From positions 1,674,001 through 1,738,000 of the forward strand of contig NZ_CP124681.1 in NCBI RefSeq assembly GCF_029961765.1: a DNA stretch of 64,000 nucleotides. Direction: 5' to 3'. Each line of letters opens with the position of its first letter. Within the stretch, counting starts at the first letter, position 1. Shown piece by piece: positions 15,252-25,141 of this stretch. A program made the translations under genes and the position numbers. Origin of the DNA: Nocardioides sp. QY071 (GTDB lineage: Bacteria; Actinomycetota; Actinomycetes; Propionibacteriales; Nocardioidaceae). Below the pieces are notes generated by a model. The model saw nothing but the letters and a program-made list of their open reading frames with translations. It searched no databases and was not told the DNA's origin.

Positions 15252-17473
15252 CCGCAGCCGAGCGGGCCGCCCGGACCGAGGCGGCCGACGCCCTCTGCCT
15301 CGGCGCCTACGACGCCGCGGGCGGCCCCGACACGGGCGTGGCCATGGTGGCGGTCGGTGGCTACGGGCGGGGCGAGCTGGCGCCGTACTCCGACCTCGAC
15401 GTGGTCCTGGTGGCCGACGAGGGCGTCGACGAGGAGCTCTGGCGCGAGCTGGCGGGCCGGGTCTGGTACCCGCTGTGGGACTCGGGCGAGAAGCTCGACC
15501 ACGCGGTCCGCTCCCTGCCCGAGATGCTGTCGGCGGCGGAGGGCGACGTCCGGGTGGCGTCCGGGCTGCTCGACGTACGCCACGTCGCCGGCGACCACAG
15601 CCTGGCGCTGCGACTGCGCACGACCACGCTGACCCACTGGCGCCGGCAGGCCCGCGAGCGGCTGCCCGAGCTGCGCGAGCTGGTCCGCAGCCGGCACCGG
15701 CTGGTCGGTGAGCTCGCGCACCTGTCGCTGCCCGACCTCAAGGAGGCGGAGGGCGGGCTGCGCGACGCGACGGTGCTCAAGAGCCTCACCGCGACCTGGC
15801 TGGTCGACGTACCGGCCGCGGACCTCGAGCGCTGCCGCCAGCAGCTCCTCGACGTGCGCGACCTGCTCCACGACGCCGCGGGCCGCGCCTCGGACCGGAT
15901 CGCCCCGGAGCACTGGGCGCCGCTCGCCGAGGGCCTGGAGCTGCCCGACGAGGCGGCGGCCCAGCGCTACGTGCGCGAGCTCGGCCGTCGGGTGACCCAC
16001 CTGTCACGGCTGGCGTGGCGGCGTACCGACGACGCCCTGCGCCGTACGCCGGCCGCCCGGCCCCGGCGCCCCGAGCTGGAGCGGGTGGCTCCGGGCATCG
16101 CGCTGTCGCGCGGTGAGATCGTGCTCGAGGCGGGCACGAAGCCGGCTGCCGACCCGGTCCTGCTGCTGCGCGCGGCGGCCGAGGCGGCGGTGCGCGACGT
16201 CGTCCTCGCCCCGCCGACCGCGGCCCGGCTGGTCCGCGAGTGCCCGCCGCTGCCGGAGCCGTGGCCCGACGAGGCCCGCCAGCAGCTGGTGCGGCTGCTC
16301 GCCGCCGGGCCCGGCCTGCTGCCGGTGTGGGAGACGCTCGACGAGACCGGCGCGCTGGACCGGATCCTGCCCGAGTGGGAGCGGATCCGACTGCTGCCGC
16401 ACGCCTCGGCCATCCACCGCTTCACCGTCGACCGGCACGTCGTCGAGACCTGTGTCGAGGCGGCCGCGCTGATCCGCGACGTCTCGCGACCCGATGTGCT
16501 CGTCGTGGCTGCGCTGCTGCACGACATCGGCAAGGGCGAGCTCACCGAGCACAGCATCGCCGGCGCTCCCATCGCCCGGGCGATCGCGACCCGGATGGGC
16601 TTCGGCCCGCACGAGGTCGACCTGATCGCCCAGCTGGTCCGCTGGCACCTGCTGCTCGCCGACATCGCCACCACCCGCGACCCCGACGACCCGGCGACCA
16701 TCGACGCGCTGCTCGAGCACGTCGACAGCCTCGACGCGCTGGCGCTGCTGACCGCGCTGAGTGAGGCCGACGCCAAGGCCGCCTCACCGAAGGCCTGGTC
16801 GTCGTGGCGGGCCGGGCTGGTGCTCGACCTGTCCCGGCGGGCCCGCACGGCGCTGGAGCGGGGGAGTGCGCCGCCGGCGTTCACCGTCGAGGAGATCCCG
16901 GTCCCGGCCGGGGTGGTCGACGGCGACGTGTCGATCGTGGTGGAGCCGGTCGTCGACGGGTCGCGGATCACCGTGGTGGCCCTCGACCGGGTCGGCCTGC
17001 TCGCCGACGTGGCCGCGGTGTTCGCTCTGCGGCGGGTCACGGTGCGGGCGGCGCGACTGTGGGCGCAGGGCGAGTACGCCGTGTCGGTCTGGGACGTCGC
17101 CGAGGCGGGCCTCGACCCACGGGCGCTGGGCGACCAGCTGGACGCGATCACCTCGCGCCGGGTGGACGCCGTCGCCCGGCTCGCGGCACGACACGTCACG
17201 GGGGACCTCGACCCGGCGGTCGTCGTACGACCGGAGGCGAGCGACCACGCGACCGTCATCGAGGTCCGCGCCGCCGACCGCCTCGGGGTCGTGCACGTCG
17301 TCAGCGCGGCGCTGGCCGCGCTCGACATGACGGTCCGCTCGGCCCACATCTCCACGCTGGGCCCGCAGGCGGTGGACGTGTTCTACGTCCAGGAGGTCGC
17401 GGCGGGAGCGCTCTCCGAGACGCGGGCGGCCGAGGCCGCCCGCGCCGTTCGGAAGGCGATCAGCTCGAGCTGA
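15248..17473 (+). CDS. glnD: [Protein-PII] uridylyltransferase/uridylyl-removing enzyme
   Basis: 741-aa nitrogen sensor enzyme that adds and removes nucleotidyl groups on the PII T-loop tyrosine in response to glutamine. Seen in order: nucleotidyltransferase domain with GGYGRGELAPYSDLDVVLV (about residues 36-55), a GlnD-type helical linker domain, an HD hydrolase motif AALLHDIGKGELTEHS (about 420-435), and two C-terminal ACT domains (about 575-650 and 665-735). ATG overlaps the amt2 stop. An 18-bp palindrome GATCAGCTCGAGCTGATC spans its stop, probably by chance. Confidence 0.95.
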
Positions 17474-17485
17474 TCAGCGGTCGGC

Positions 17486-18277
17486 TCAGGAGAGGGGCGA
17501 GGTCACCTGGGTGGCGACGCCGGTCACCGGGTCGACCTCGTAGTAGTAGTGCGGGGAGCCGTCGCGGTTGGGCATGCTCGCCGGGTCGGGGCTGACGCCG
17601 AAGGCGGTGCAGACGAGGGTGCCGTTGGGGTTGAGGTGGGCCTTGATCATCTCCGTGTTGCCCGGGAACCGCTCCGAGAACGGCAGCTGCGGCTTGTTGG
17701 CGCAGGTCTCGGGCAGCATCAGGCCGTAGATGCCGCCGTGGGCGACGACCACCCCGGTGCCGCGGTCGTTGCGGTGCTCCCGGGCGTACTGGGTCCACCA
17801 GCGGTCCCAGCGCTCCTTGACGTCGTAGTAGTTCTCGGCGCCGCCGAAGTCGTCGCCGCGGGTCGAGGGGTCCATCACCCAGCTGGCCATGATCCCGCCC
17901 GCGACGCGCTCGTCCTTGGACACGAGCTCGACCTCGCGCAGGTCCTCGTCGGCCAGGACCGGGACGTCGTGGTCCGCGGCGACGCCGTCGGCGGTCTGGA
18001 AGGTCCGGACCATGATCGAGGAGTCGACCGACTCGACGGGTGCGTCGTGCAGGAAGTCGACCAGCTTCGCCGCCTGCTGGATGCCCAGGGGTGACAGCTC
18101 CTCCTCCGGGACCGGGTAGGTGCTGTTGGCGTGCCGGACGAAGAGGATGTCGTAGCCGGGGAACGCCTGCTTGGGCTTCGGGTCGGCCTCGGCCCCCTGC
18201 AGGCCCACCACGGCAGGCGTCGTGGCGAGGACGGCGATCGTCGCGGCGAGGGCGGAGAGTCGGGTACGGCGCTTCAT
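17486..18277 (-). CDS. Secreted histidine phosphatase family protein
   Basis: 263 aa. Seen: a signal peptide (MKRRTRLSALAATIAVLATTPAVV), then the branch-1 histidine phosphatase core: ILFVRHANSTYP with the RH motif (Ala in place of the usual Gly), MVRTFQTADGVA carrying the second Arg, the acidic segment LREVELVS, and VVVAHGGIYGLM with the second catalytic His. Probably an extracellular phosphomonoesterase; the substrate is unknown. Start ATG 18277 is set by the signal peptide. It converges with glnD, 12 bp apart. Confidence 0.87.
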   Translation of the reverse strand: MKRRTRLSALAATIAVLATTPAVVGLQGAEADPKPKQAFPGYDILFVRHANSTYPVPEEELSPLGIQQAAKLVDFLHDAPVESVDSSIMVRTFQTADGVAADHDVPVLADEDLREVELVSKDERVAGGIMASWVMDPSTRGDDFGGAENYYDVKERWDRWWTQYAREHRNDRGTGVVVAHGGIYGLMLPETCANKPQLPFSERFPGNTEMIKAHLNPNGTLVCTAFGVSPDPASMPNRDGSPHYYYEVDPVTGVATQVTSPLS

Positions 18278-18386
18278 GGTGCCTCCGGTCGGGAGTGGGA
18301 CGGAGCGCCGAGCATCGGGAGGCCGCAGCGCGCCGGGGCGCAGGGTCCCGGTCAGTGAGACGTGCGTCACGCCGAGCGCGTGCGGG

Positions 18387-18580
18387 TCAGCAACATCGCG
18401 ACTGTGGCCGGTCCTCCTTCGCGTCGGCGCGGTCGCGCTCCCAGGCACGGCGGGACACCGGCTCGGTGCCCTCGCGAGCACAGCGCTCGACGTACTCGTC
18501 CCAGCGGCCTCCCCGGTGGCCTCGCGGACGTACCAGCGCACGCCGCGCCACGCGCGGACCGCCGGGCCCAGGACGCTCAC
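18387..18580 (-). pseudogene. ybdD/yjiX-like small gene with a one-base frameshift
   Basis: The start (GTG 18580, overlapping the cstA stop as GTGA) reads VRAWRGVRWYVREATGEA and then goes out of frame. Shifting by one base at about 18504-18509 continues it as WDEYVERCAREGTEPVSRR... and ends DRPQSRCC, stop at 18387. The joined product is the about 64-aa YbdD/YjiX family protein that normally follows cstA. The 194-nt span is one base short of whole codons; a C appears to be missing where GGCCGC should read GGCCCGC. It is either a real mutation or a sequencing error in a GC run. Confidence 0.8.
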
Positions 18581-20766
18581 GAGTGGCTCCCGGTCCGGGT
18601 CAGGCGCGACTCCTCCCACTCGCGGACGGCGGCCCTCTCCTCCGCGGTCGCGAAGAAGTCGGCCGGGGCCACGATCCGGGACGGTACGGCGGGCACCTCG
18701 GTGGTCGGCAGGCCGCCGGCCCGCAGGGCACGGACCCAGACCACGACGGCGTTGGCCACGACCACCACCACGAGGACCGCGAAGGTCAGCTGCAAGATGC
18801 CGTTGGTCATCGAGTTGGTGATGACCTGGTCCATCTGCCCGGCGTCCTTCGCGGGGGCCAGGACCTGGCCGGCGTCGCGAGCGTCGCGGTAGCGGTCGGC
18901 CTGGGCGAAGTAGCCGATCGCCGGGTTGTCGGAGAAGACCTTCTGCCAGCTGGCGGTCATCGTCGTCACCAGGTCCCAGACGAGCGGCACGAGCGGCACC
19001 CACACCCAGCGTGCCTTGCCGTGCTTGAGCATCAGGGTCACGCACACGCACAGCGCGATCGCGGCGAGCAGCTGGTTGGAGATGCCGAACAGCGGGAACA
19101 GCTGGTTGATCCCGCCGAGGGGGTCGGTGACGCCGACGTAGAGCATGTATCCCCAGGCAGCGACGACGAGCGCACTCGCCGACCACGCCGCGGGACGCCA
19201 GGAGGTGTCGGCGTACCGCGGCCACAGGTTGCCGATGGTGTCCTGCAGCATGAACCGGCCCACGCGGGTGCCGGCGTCGACCGCGGTGAGGATGAACAGG
19301 GCCTCGAACATGATCGCGAAGTGGTACCAGAAGGCCGCGAGCCCACCGCCGAACGCGTCGGTGAAGATCTGCGAGATGCCCACGGCCAGCGTCGGTGCGC
19401 CTCCGGTCCGCGAGACCAGGGTCGGCTCCTGCACGGCCGCCGCGGCCTGGGTGAGCGTGTCGGGGGAGAGGGTGAAGCCGAGCGAGCCCACGAACTGCGC
19501 GGCGCTGGAGGCGGTGCCGCCCGTGGCGCCCGCGGGGCTGTTGATCGCGAAGTAGAGCCCCTGGTCGATCACGCACGCCGCGATCAGCGCGCTGATCGCG
19601 ACGAAGGACTCCATCAGCATGCCGCCGTACCCGATCATCCGGACGTGGCTCTCCTTGGCGATCATCTTCGGGGTCGTTCCCGACGAGATGAGCGCGTGGA
19701 AGCCCGACAGTGCGCCGCAGGCGATGGTGATGAACACGAACGGGAACAGCTTGCCGGCGAACACCGGCCCGTCACCGTGCAGTGCGAAGCTCGTGACGTC
19801 GTCGTTGGCGAGCACCGGACGGGCCAGGACCAGCCCGACCGCGAGCAGGGCGATGACGCCGACCTTCATGAACGTCGACAGGTAGTCGCGCGGCGTCAGC
19901 AGCATCCACACGGGGAGGACGGAGGCCACGAAGCCGTAGACGATCAGGCAGATGGTCAGCGTCTCGTGGGAGAGGGTCAGGCTGTCGCCGAGGCCCGTGT
20001 CGTCGATCCAGCCGCCGACGATGATGGCGAGCAGCAGCAGCGCGACGCCGATCGCGGTGGTCTCCGAGACCCGGCCGGGCCGCAGGTAGCGCAGGTAGAA
20101 GCCCATGAAGAGGGCGATCGGGATGGTGAGGCCGATCGAGAACACGCCCCAGGGCGACTCGGCGAGGGCGTTGACCACCACCAGCGCAAGCACGGCCAGG
20201 ATGATGATCATGATCGCGAAAACGGCCACGAGGGCGGCGATGCCGCCGATCGTGCCGATCTCCTCGCGCACCATCTGGCCCAGGCTCTTGCCGTCGCGGC
20301 GCATGGAGAAGAACAGCACCATCATGTCCTGGACGGCGCCCGCCAGGATGACGCCCACGATGATCCAGATGGTGCCGGGCAGGTAGCCCATCTGCGCGGC
20401 CAGCACCGGCCCCACGAGCGGCCCCGCCCCGGCGATCGCGGCGAAGTGGTGGCCGAACAGCACGCGCCGGTCGGTGACGTCGAAGTCCTGGCCGTTCTCC
20501 AGCCGCTCGGCCGGGGTGGCGCGCGTGTCGTCGACCTCGAGCACCCGGTCGGCGATGAACCGGGCGTAGAACCGGTACGCGATCGCGTACGACGCCAGCG
20601 CGGCGAACAGGATCCACAGCGCCGACACCTCCTCGCCGCGGGACAGGGCCAGCACCGTCCAGCAGACCGCGCCCACGACGGCGATGCCGCCCCAGATCGC
20701 GATGCCAGCAGGTGTCATCCGGCGGCCTGGGCCACCGGGACGTCGTACAGGTGTCGTGGTTGCCAT
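18577..20766 (-). CDS. cstA: Carbon starvation protein CstA family transporter
   Basis: 729-aa polytopic membrane protein, proposed pyruvate or peptide transporter. Seen: N-terminal TPAGIAIWGGIAVVGAVCWT, the family core VLFGHHFAAIAGAGPLVGPVLAAQMGYLPG, FHALISSGTTPKMI and about 16 hydrophobic helices. Start ATG 20766 is preferred over 20817 because GGAGGA lies just upstream of it and the longer form adds only Gly/Pro. A ybdD-like gene follows, as in other genomes. The upstream region is shared with the divergent ffh. Confidence 0.93.
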   Translation of the reverse strand: MATTTPVRRPGGPGRRMTPAGIAIWGGIAVVGAVCWTVLALSRGEEVSALWILFAALASYAIAYRFYARFIADRVLEVDDTRATPAERLENGQDFDVTDRRVLFGHHFAAIAGAGPLVGPVLAAQMGYLPGTIWIIVGVILAGAVQDMMVLFFSMRRDGKSLGQMVREEIGTIGGIAALVAVFAIMIIILAVLALVVVNALAESPWGVFSIGLTIPIALFMGFYLRYLRPGRVSETTAIGVALLLLAIIVGGWIDDTGLGDSLTLSHETLTICLIVYGFVASVLPVWMLLTPRDYLSTFMKVGVIALLAVGLVLARPVLANDDVTSFALHGDGPVFAGKLFPFVFITIACGALSGFHALISSGTTPKMIAKESHVRMIGYGGMLMESFVAISALIAACVIDQGLYFAINSPAGATGGTASSAAQFVGSLGFTLSPDTLTQAAAAVQEPTLVSRTGGAPTLAVGISQIFTDAFGGGLAAFWYHFAIMFEALFILTAVDAGTRVGRFMLQDTIGNLWPRYADTSWRPAAWSASALVVAAWGYMLYVGVTDPLGGINQLFPLFGISNQLLAAIALCVCVTLMLKHGKARWVWVPLVPLVWDLVTTMTASWQKVFSDNPAIGYFAQADRYRDARDAGQVLAPAKDAGQMDQVITNSMTNGILQLTFAVLVVVVVANAVVVWVRALRAGGLPTTEVPAVPSRIVAPADFFATAEERAAVREWEESRLTRTGSHS

Positions 20767-20951
20767 CGTCGATCCTCCTCGACCCGGTGGGGTGCCCCCG
20801 ATGGCACTCCCGACCACCGCGGCGGGTGGCCAGCACCCGCCGCAGTACCCTCGGACCGCTACCGCAGACGACGGGACCCACGGCCCCGGCGGTTACGATC
20901 GTGTTCGAAGACTCCACTTCTACCGACGACTCCGACGAGGACGCAACGCTC

Positions 20952-22520
20952 TTGTTCGCCACACTGTCCGACCGCCTCAACGCGACCTTCAAGAACCTCC
21001 GCGGCAAGGGGCGGCTCTCCGAGGCCGACATCGACGCCACCGCCCGGGAGATCCGGATCGCGCTGCTCGAGGCCGACGTCGCGCTGCCGGTCGTCAAGGA
21101 GTTCGTCGCTGCGATCAAGGAGCGTGCCCGCGGCGAGGAGGTCAGCGGTGCGCTGAACCCCGCCCAGCAGGTCGTCAAGATCGTCAACGACGAGCTGATC
21201 GAGATCCTCGGTGGCGAGACCCGCCGGCTGCGCTACGCCAAGACCGGTCCGACGGTCATCATGCTCGCGGGTCTGCAGGGTGCCGGAAAGACCACTCTCG
21301 CGGCCAAGCTCGCGCTGTGGCTCAAGGAGCAGGGCAAGACCCCGATGCTCGTGGCCTGCGACCTGCAGCGCCCGAACGCCGTCCAGCAGCTCCAGGTCAA
21401 CGGTGAGAAGGTCGGCGTCCCGGTCTACGCCCCGGAGCCGGGCAACGGCGTCGGCGACCCGGTCTCGGTCGCGAAGGCCTCCATCGAGGAGGCCAAGCGC
21501 AAGCTCCACGACGTGGTCATCGTCGACACCGCGGGCCGCCTCGGCGTCGACGCGGAGATGATGGGCCAGGCCGCCGCCATCCGCGACGCCGTCCAGCCCG
21601 ACGAGGTCCTCTTCGTCGTCGACGCGATGATCGGCCAGGACGCGCTGGTCACCGCCCAGGCCTTCCTCGACGGGGTCGGGTACGACGGCGTCGTGCTCAC
21701 CAAGCTCGACGGCGACGCCCGCGGTGGTGCCGCCCTGTCCATCCGGCAGGTCACCGGCAAGCCGGTCATGTTCGCCTCCTCCGGCGAGAAGATGACCGAC
21801 TTCGACGTCTTCCACCCCGACCGGATGGCCTCGCGCATCCTGGACATGGGCGACGTCCTCACCCTGATCGAGCAGGCCGAGAAGGCCTTCGACCAGGAGG
21901 AGGCCCTCAAGGCCGCCGAGAAGCTCACCCAGGGCGACTTCACCCTCGACGACTTCCTCGCGCAGATGCAGCAGCTGAAGAAGCTCGGCTCGATGCAGAA
22001 GATCCTCGGGATGCTGCCCGGCATGGGCCAGGTCCGTGAGCAGCTCGAGAACTTCGACGACCGCGAGATCGACCGGATCGAGGCCGTCATCCGCTCGATG
22101 ACGCCGGCCGAGCGCGCCAACCCCAAGCTCATCGACGGCTCGCGCCGGGCCCGCATCGCCAAGGGCTCGGGCCGCAGCGTCTCCGACGTCAACCAGCTCG
22201 TCGACCGCTTCTTCGAGGCGCGCAAGATGATGATGCAGATGGCCCGTGGCGGCGGGATGCCCGGAATGCCGGGGATGCCCGGCATGGGCGGTCCCGGCGG
22301 CGGCAAGCGGGTCAGCGCGAAGCAGAAGGCCAAGCAGGCCAAGGGCAAGGGCGCGCGCCGCTCGGGCAACCCGGCCAAGGCCGCCCAGGACGCCGCCGCC
22401 GCGAAGGCGAAGGCCGCCGAGTCGAAGCCGAACCCGTTCGGCATCGGACAGGACATCGACTACGAGGCCGCTGCCGAGAACCTGCAGCTGCCGAAGGACT
22501 TCTCCAAGTTCCTGAAGTAG
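20952..22520 (+). CDS. ffh: Signal recognition particle GTPase Ffh (SRP54)
   Basis: 522-aa SRP protein that binds signal sequences and SRP RNA and docks on FtsY. Seen: N domain LFATLSDRLNATFKNLRGKG, G domain with GLQGAGKTTLAAKLA, DTAGRLGVDAEMM and LTKLDGDARGGAALS, and a methionine-rich M domain (MQQLKKLGSMQKILGMLPGM, then GMPGMPGMPGMG). TTG 20952 is chosen because it places the conserved FATLSDRL at the N-terminus; an in-frame GTG at 20901 would add 17 residues. The last seven codons and stop form the left copy of the attachment repeat, so the integrated element leaves the protein intact. Confidence 0.95.
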   Translation: MFATLSDRLNATFKNLRGKGRLSEADIDATAREIRIALLEADVALPVVKEFVAAIKERARGEEVSGALNPAQQVVKIVNDELIEILGGETRRLRYAKTGPTVIMLAGLQGAGKTTLAAKLALWLKEQGKTPMLVACDLQRPNAVQQLQVNGEKVGVPVYAPEPGNGVGDPVSVAKASIEEAKRKLHDVVIVDTAGRLGVDAEMMGQAAAIRDAVQPDEVLFVVDAMIGQDALVTAQAFLDGVGYDGVVLTKLDGDARGGAALSIRQVTGKPVMFASSGEKMTDFDVFHPDRMASRILDMGDVLTLIEQAEKAFDQEEALKAAEKLTQGDFTLDDFLAQMQQLKKLGSMQKILGMLPGMGQVREQLENFDDREIDRIEAVIRSMTPAERANPKLIDGSRRARIAKGSGRSVSDVNQLVDRFFEARKMMMQMARGGGMPGMPGMPGMGGPGGGKRVSAKQKAKQAKGKGARRSGNPAKAAQDAAAAKAKAAESKPNPFGIGQDIDYEAAAENLQLPKDFSKFLK

Positions 22521-22521
22521 G
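22501..22521 (+). repeat. attL, 21-bp direct repeat at the ffh 3' end
   Basis: The sequence begins TCTCCAAG and ends GAAGTAGG. It covers the last codons and stop of ffh and is identical to 38294-38314. It marks the integrase-proximal junction. Confidence 0.9.
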
Positions 22522-22623
22522 GCAAACGGGCAATGGCGGCTCTGACCTGCGGAAACGTCCCTCACTGGCTCCCGCGACGGAGCGTACAGCGCTCCTACTG
22601 AAGATATCAAGTAGTCTCGGGCC

Positions 22624-23541
22624 ATGCGCCCGAGCGAGCTTGAAGCCTTCGTACCGTCCTGGACTATCCACCTACGCGCCGAGCGCAAGACCGCCGGCAC
22701 TATCAAGACCTACCTCGACGGCGTCCGTCCGTACCTGGCCTGGTGTGTCGAGCAGGAGGCGGAGCCGCTGGCTCGCGGGTCGCTCCAGGCATGGACTGCA
22801 GAGCTGCTCGACGCCGGCCGGTCGCCGAGCACCGCCAAGACGCGGATGCAGGCGGTCCGGCACTTCACCCGCTGGCTCGCCGAGGAGGGCGAGATCGACG
22901 GGAACCCGTTCGATCGGATGCGGCCGCCCAAGGTCGACATGCCCGTCGTGCCGGTGCTCTCCGACGACCAGGTCAGCGCGATGCTCAAGGCCTGCCAGCC
23001 GGTCAGGGCGGAGGACCGGACCGGGCTGCCGTCGCTACGCCACCGGCGCGACGAGGCGATCATCCGGCTGATGCACGAGACCGGGCTGCGGGCCAGCGAG
23101 TGCCTCAACCTCGAGCTGCCCGACGTCGATCTGGTCAAGGGCCTGGCCATCGTACGCCGGGGCAAGGGCGGCAAGGGGCGCACCGTGCCGTTCGGCGCCC
23201 AGACGGCCAAGGCGCTCGACCGATACCTGCGTGTGCGGCGCCTCCACCGGCTCGCTGACGGCCCGCGGCTGTGGCTCGGCGACCGCGGCAAGGAGCTGGC
23301 CTACGGCGGCCTGTACTGGGCGCTGGGGGAGCGCGCCAAGCAGGCCGGCATCGACGGCTTTCACCCGCACCAGCTGCGCCACACGTCGGTCGACCGGTGG
23401 CTGGCCAAGGGCGGCTCGGAGACGGGCGCCATGGCGATGCACGGCTGGTCGTCGCCCGAGATGCTGCAGCGTTACGGCAAGGCCAACCGCGAGCAGCGGG
23501 CGATCGACGAGGCTCGAAAGCTCAACCTCGGCGACCTCTAG
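22624..23541 (+). CDS. Tyrosine recombinase / integrase of the element
   Basis: 305 aa. Seen: an N-terminal SAM-like core-binding domain (about 1-95) and a catalytic domain with the conserved residues R (TGLRASECLN), K (RGKGGKGRTVPF), H-x-x-R (HPHQLRHTSVDR), a His/Trp position (MAMHGWSS) and the nucleophile Tyr (MLQRYGKAN). It lies 103 bp inside attL in the orientation usual for site-specific integrases. It should catalyse recombination between the 21-bp ffh repeats. Distinct from the host XerC at 58.7 kb. Confidence 0.93.
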   Translation: MRPSELEAFVPSWTIHLRAERKTAGTIKTYLDGVRPYLAWCVEQEAEPLARGSLQAWTAELLDAGRSPSTAKTRMQAVRHFTRWLAEEGEIDGNPFDRMRPPKVDMPVVPVLSDDQVSAMLKACQPVRAEDRTGLPSLRHRRDEAIIRLMHETGLRASECLNLELPDVDLVKGLAIVRRGKGGKGRTVPFGAQTAKALDRYLRVRRLHRLADGPRLWLGDRGKELAYGGLYWALGERAKQAGIDGFHPHQLRHTSVDRWLAKGGSETGAMAMHGWSSPEMLQRYGKANREQRAIDEARKLNLGDL

Positions 23542-23763
23542 ACACGCCGCGCACGACGTTGCCTACGGCGTGCGCTGTTCGCTACCGTGTCCGGCAAGAA
23601 CACGCCCACCAGGGTTTGACCCGGACCCGTTCGGAGTGGGGGAGTCGCCGACAGGCGGCAGCTGACAGGTCTCTGAAGGCAACAAGAAGGTGCATCACGT
23701 AACGGCCGGCCGGGTTGGCTGAGTTGCGGAGCCGCGCCACAGGATCAACCTGTGGAGGCTCTC

Positions 23764-24039
23764 ATGCCCGCATCATCAATCCGCCGTCTGGCGGCGCAGT
23801 CTGCAGCCCACGAATCCTGGGCTAGGACCGAGAACTGGCCCGCGCGCACGGCGCCAGCTCGCGCTGCTTTCGAGGCGAAGTTCCTCGAGCAGGCCGACGG
23901 CGACCCCGTCCGCGCAGCCAGCTTGCGCAAGGCCTACTACATGCGCCTCGCCTTGAAGTCAGCGAAGGCCCGCGCGCAGCGGCGTCTCGCCGACGTTGAG
24001 CAGCGTCTCCAGTCGCACGAGGGCGGGGATGCTGCGTGA
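23764..24039 (+). CDS. Small helical protein of the element
   Basis: 91 aa, Ala/Arg-rich, predicted mostly helical (ARAAFEAKFLEQADGDPVRA, KAYYMRLALKSAKARAQRRL, DVEQRLQSHE). Ribosome site GGAGG lies 6 nt before ATG 23764, which is preferred over ATG 23752. Not assigned to a named family. Its position just after the integrase and the basic helical composition suggest a DNA-associated accessory factor, but this is a guess. A 222-bp non-coding gap separates it from the integrase. Confidence 0.65.
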   Translation: MPASSIRRLAAQSAAHESWARTENWPARTAPARAAFEAKFLEQADGDPVRAASLRKAYYMRLALKSAKARAQRRLADVEQRLQSHEGGDAA

Positions 24040-24182
24040 CGGCGCGAGAAGGCCGCCCCGCAACCAACGAGGCGGCCGAGATCCCGACGGCGATCAAGAT
24101 CGAGGCCAGCGTACGCCGTGAAGCGGCGGCTTCCCCGGAACTGCACTCCGGGCGACCAGTGTCGGCGGGGCCTGCGACGTGC

Positions 24183-24842
24183 TCAGGCCTGCAGGGCCCT
24201 GGCGCCGTCAGGTTCGTCGTCGTCGCGAGCCGGCGAAACGGGAGTTGCTGCCCGCAGTTCGTAGGCGAGCACGAGCAACTGTTCTGTGAAAGTCGCGACC
24301 TGCTCCGCCTCAGCCTGCGTGATCGCCTTGATCTTGTGCGTGGCGGTGTTGCCGATGTCCTTGATCGGCTCCACCCAGTCGAGCATCTGCTTCGTGATGA
24401 CGCCCGCCGTCTCGAGGTGCTGGACGCACTGCTTGAAACCGGGGCCGAAGCCCTTGACGTTCTCCTCCGGGAGCCCGTTCTCGACTGCGATATGGAGCAG
24501 CAACTTCCGACAGAGCATGACGGCAGCCATGTAGGCGCCAGCGCCCAGGCAGGTTCGAACTTCCTCCCACACCAGCGCGTCATCCGCAGGGAGGTTGGAC
24601 GGCGTGCGCTTCGGCCGAGTGGCCGGGCTGATCGTCGAACCGTTGCGGACGAATCCTCGAAGACAGGTGACGCAGCGCATCCACGAGATGTCGCGCTGTT
24701 CGGTCTCGACGAAACCCACCTCCAGGGCTTGGTTGCCACCACAGTGTGGGCACGTCGACGGAATCCAGCTGCTCGCAAGATCCCGAAGCGCGGATGTGTT
24801 GTGTCCGAGGGTCACAAGACCAAGAGTCGGGGCGGCGACCAT
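24183..24842 (-). CDS. DUF4145-type protein with zinc ribbon
   Basis: 219 aa. Seen: an N-terminal zinc ribbon (CPHCGG...MRCVTCLRGFV) and a helical domain matching the DUF4145 pattern (EEVRTCLGAGAYMAAVMLCR, then KDIGNTATHKIKAITQAEA). DUF4145 domains occur next to or fused with restriction and abortive-infection enzymes, so a defence or regulatory role is possible; the biochemical function is unknown. Second gene of a two-gene leftward unit, 3 bp after a 60-aa protein. Confidence 0.75.
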   Translation of the reverse strand: MVAAPTLGLVTLGHNTSALRDLASSWIPSTCPHCGGNQALEVGFVETEQRDISWMRCVTCLRGFVRNGSTISPATRPKRTPSNLPADDALVWEEVRTCLGAGAYMAAVMLCRKLLLHIAVENGLPEENVKGFGPGFKQCVQHLETAGVITKQMLDWVEPIKDIGNTATHKIKAITQAEAEQVATFTEQLLVLAYELRAATPVSPARDDDEPDGARALQA

Positions 24843-24845
24843 CGC

Positions 24846-25028
24846 TCAGCCGTTCACCACAGAGCCGCCAGGCTGAGGGCCACCGGCGGTCAGGCGGTAA
24901 GCGACCGCGAGATCCTTCAGCGCGCTGGCTTGGCTGCTCGCGTTCAAGGAGGTCTTGCCGCTCAGTGCCTTCGCCTGGCGCTCGATCTCGGCATAGATGG
25001 CCTCGATGACTTCGTTGTTGGTGGCCAC
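24846..25028 (-). CDS. 60-aa helical protein preceding the DUF4145 gene
   Basis: Begins (GTG) VATNNEVIEAIYAEIERQAKAL and continues with ALKDLAVAYRLTAGG, a single amphipathic helical hairpin. GGAG lies 5 nt before the GTG at 25028. The stop is 3 bp from the DUF4145 start, so the pair is probably one operon. No family recognised. The start codon is embedded in GTCACAGT, the core found in repeats elsewhere in the element. Confidence 0.6.
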   Translation of the reverse strand: MATNNEVIEAIYAEIERQAKALSGKTSLNASSQASALKDLAVAYRLTAGGPQPGGSVVNG

Positions 25029-25084
25029 TGTGACTCCGTTCCTCGGAGCGGCCCGATGCCGCTCGCTGGGCAGACCGTAACGAG

Positions 25085-25106
25085 CACCTCCGACACGTCG
25101 CAGGTG
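25085..25106. promoter_or_regulatory. Imperfect dyad in the divergent control region
   Basis: CACCTCCGA and TCGCAGGTG are an inverted repeat with one mismatch around CACG, lying in the 113-bp gap between the leftward 60-aa gene and the rightward operon. Its position suits an operator controlling both directions. Confidence 0.4.
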
Positions 25107-25141
25107 AACGCGGTCCGCTGGGCCGGCGGGAAGGCAATCGA

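Noticed and set aside
17458..17475. 18-bp perfect palindrome across the glnD stop
   Set aside because: It is explained by coding sequence for the last residues plus a short extension and is too short, with no T-run, to be a convincing terminator.
23542..23763. tRNA or attachment site in the gap after the integrase
   Set aside because: No cloverleaf or TTCGA arm could be built; the attachment site is the ffh repeat instead.
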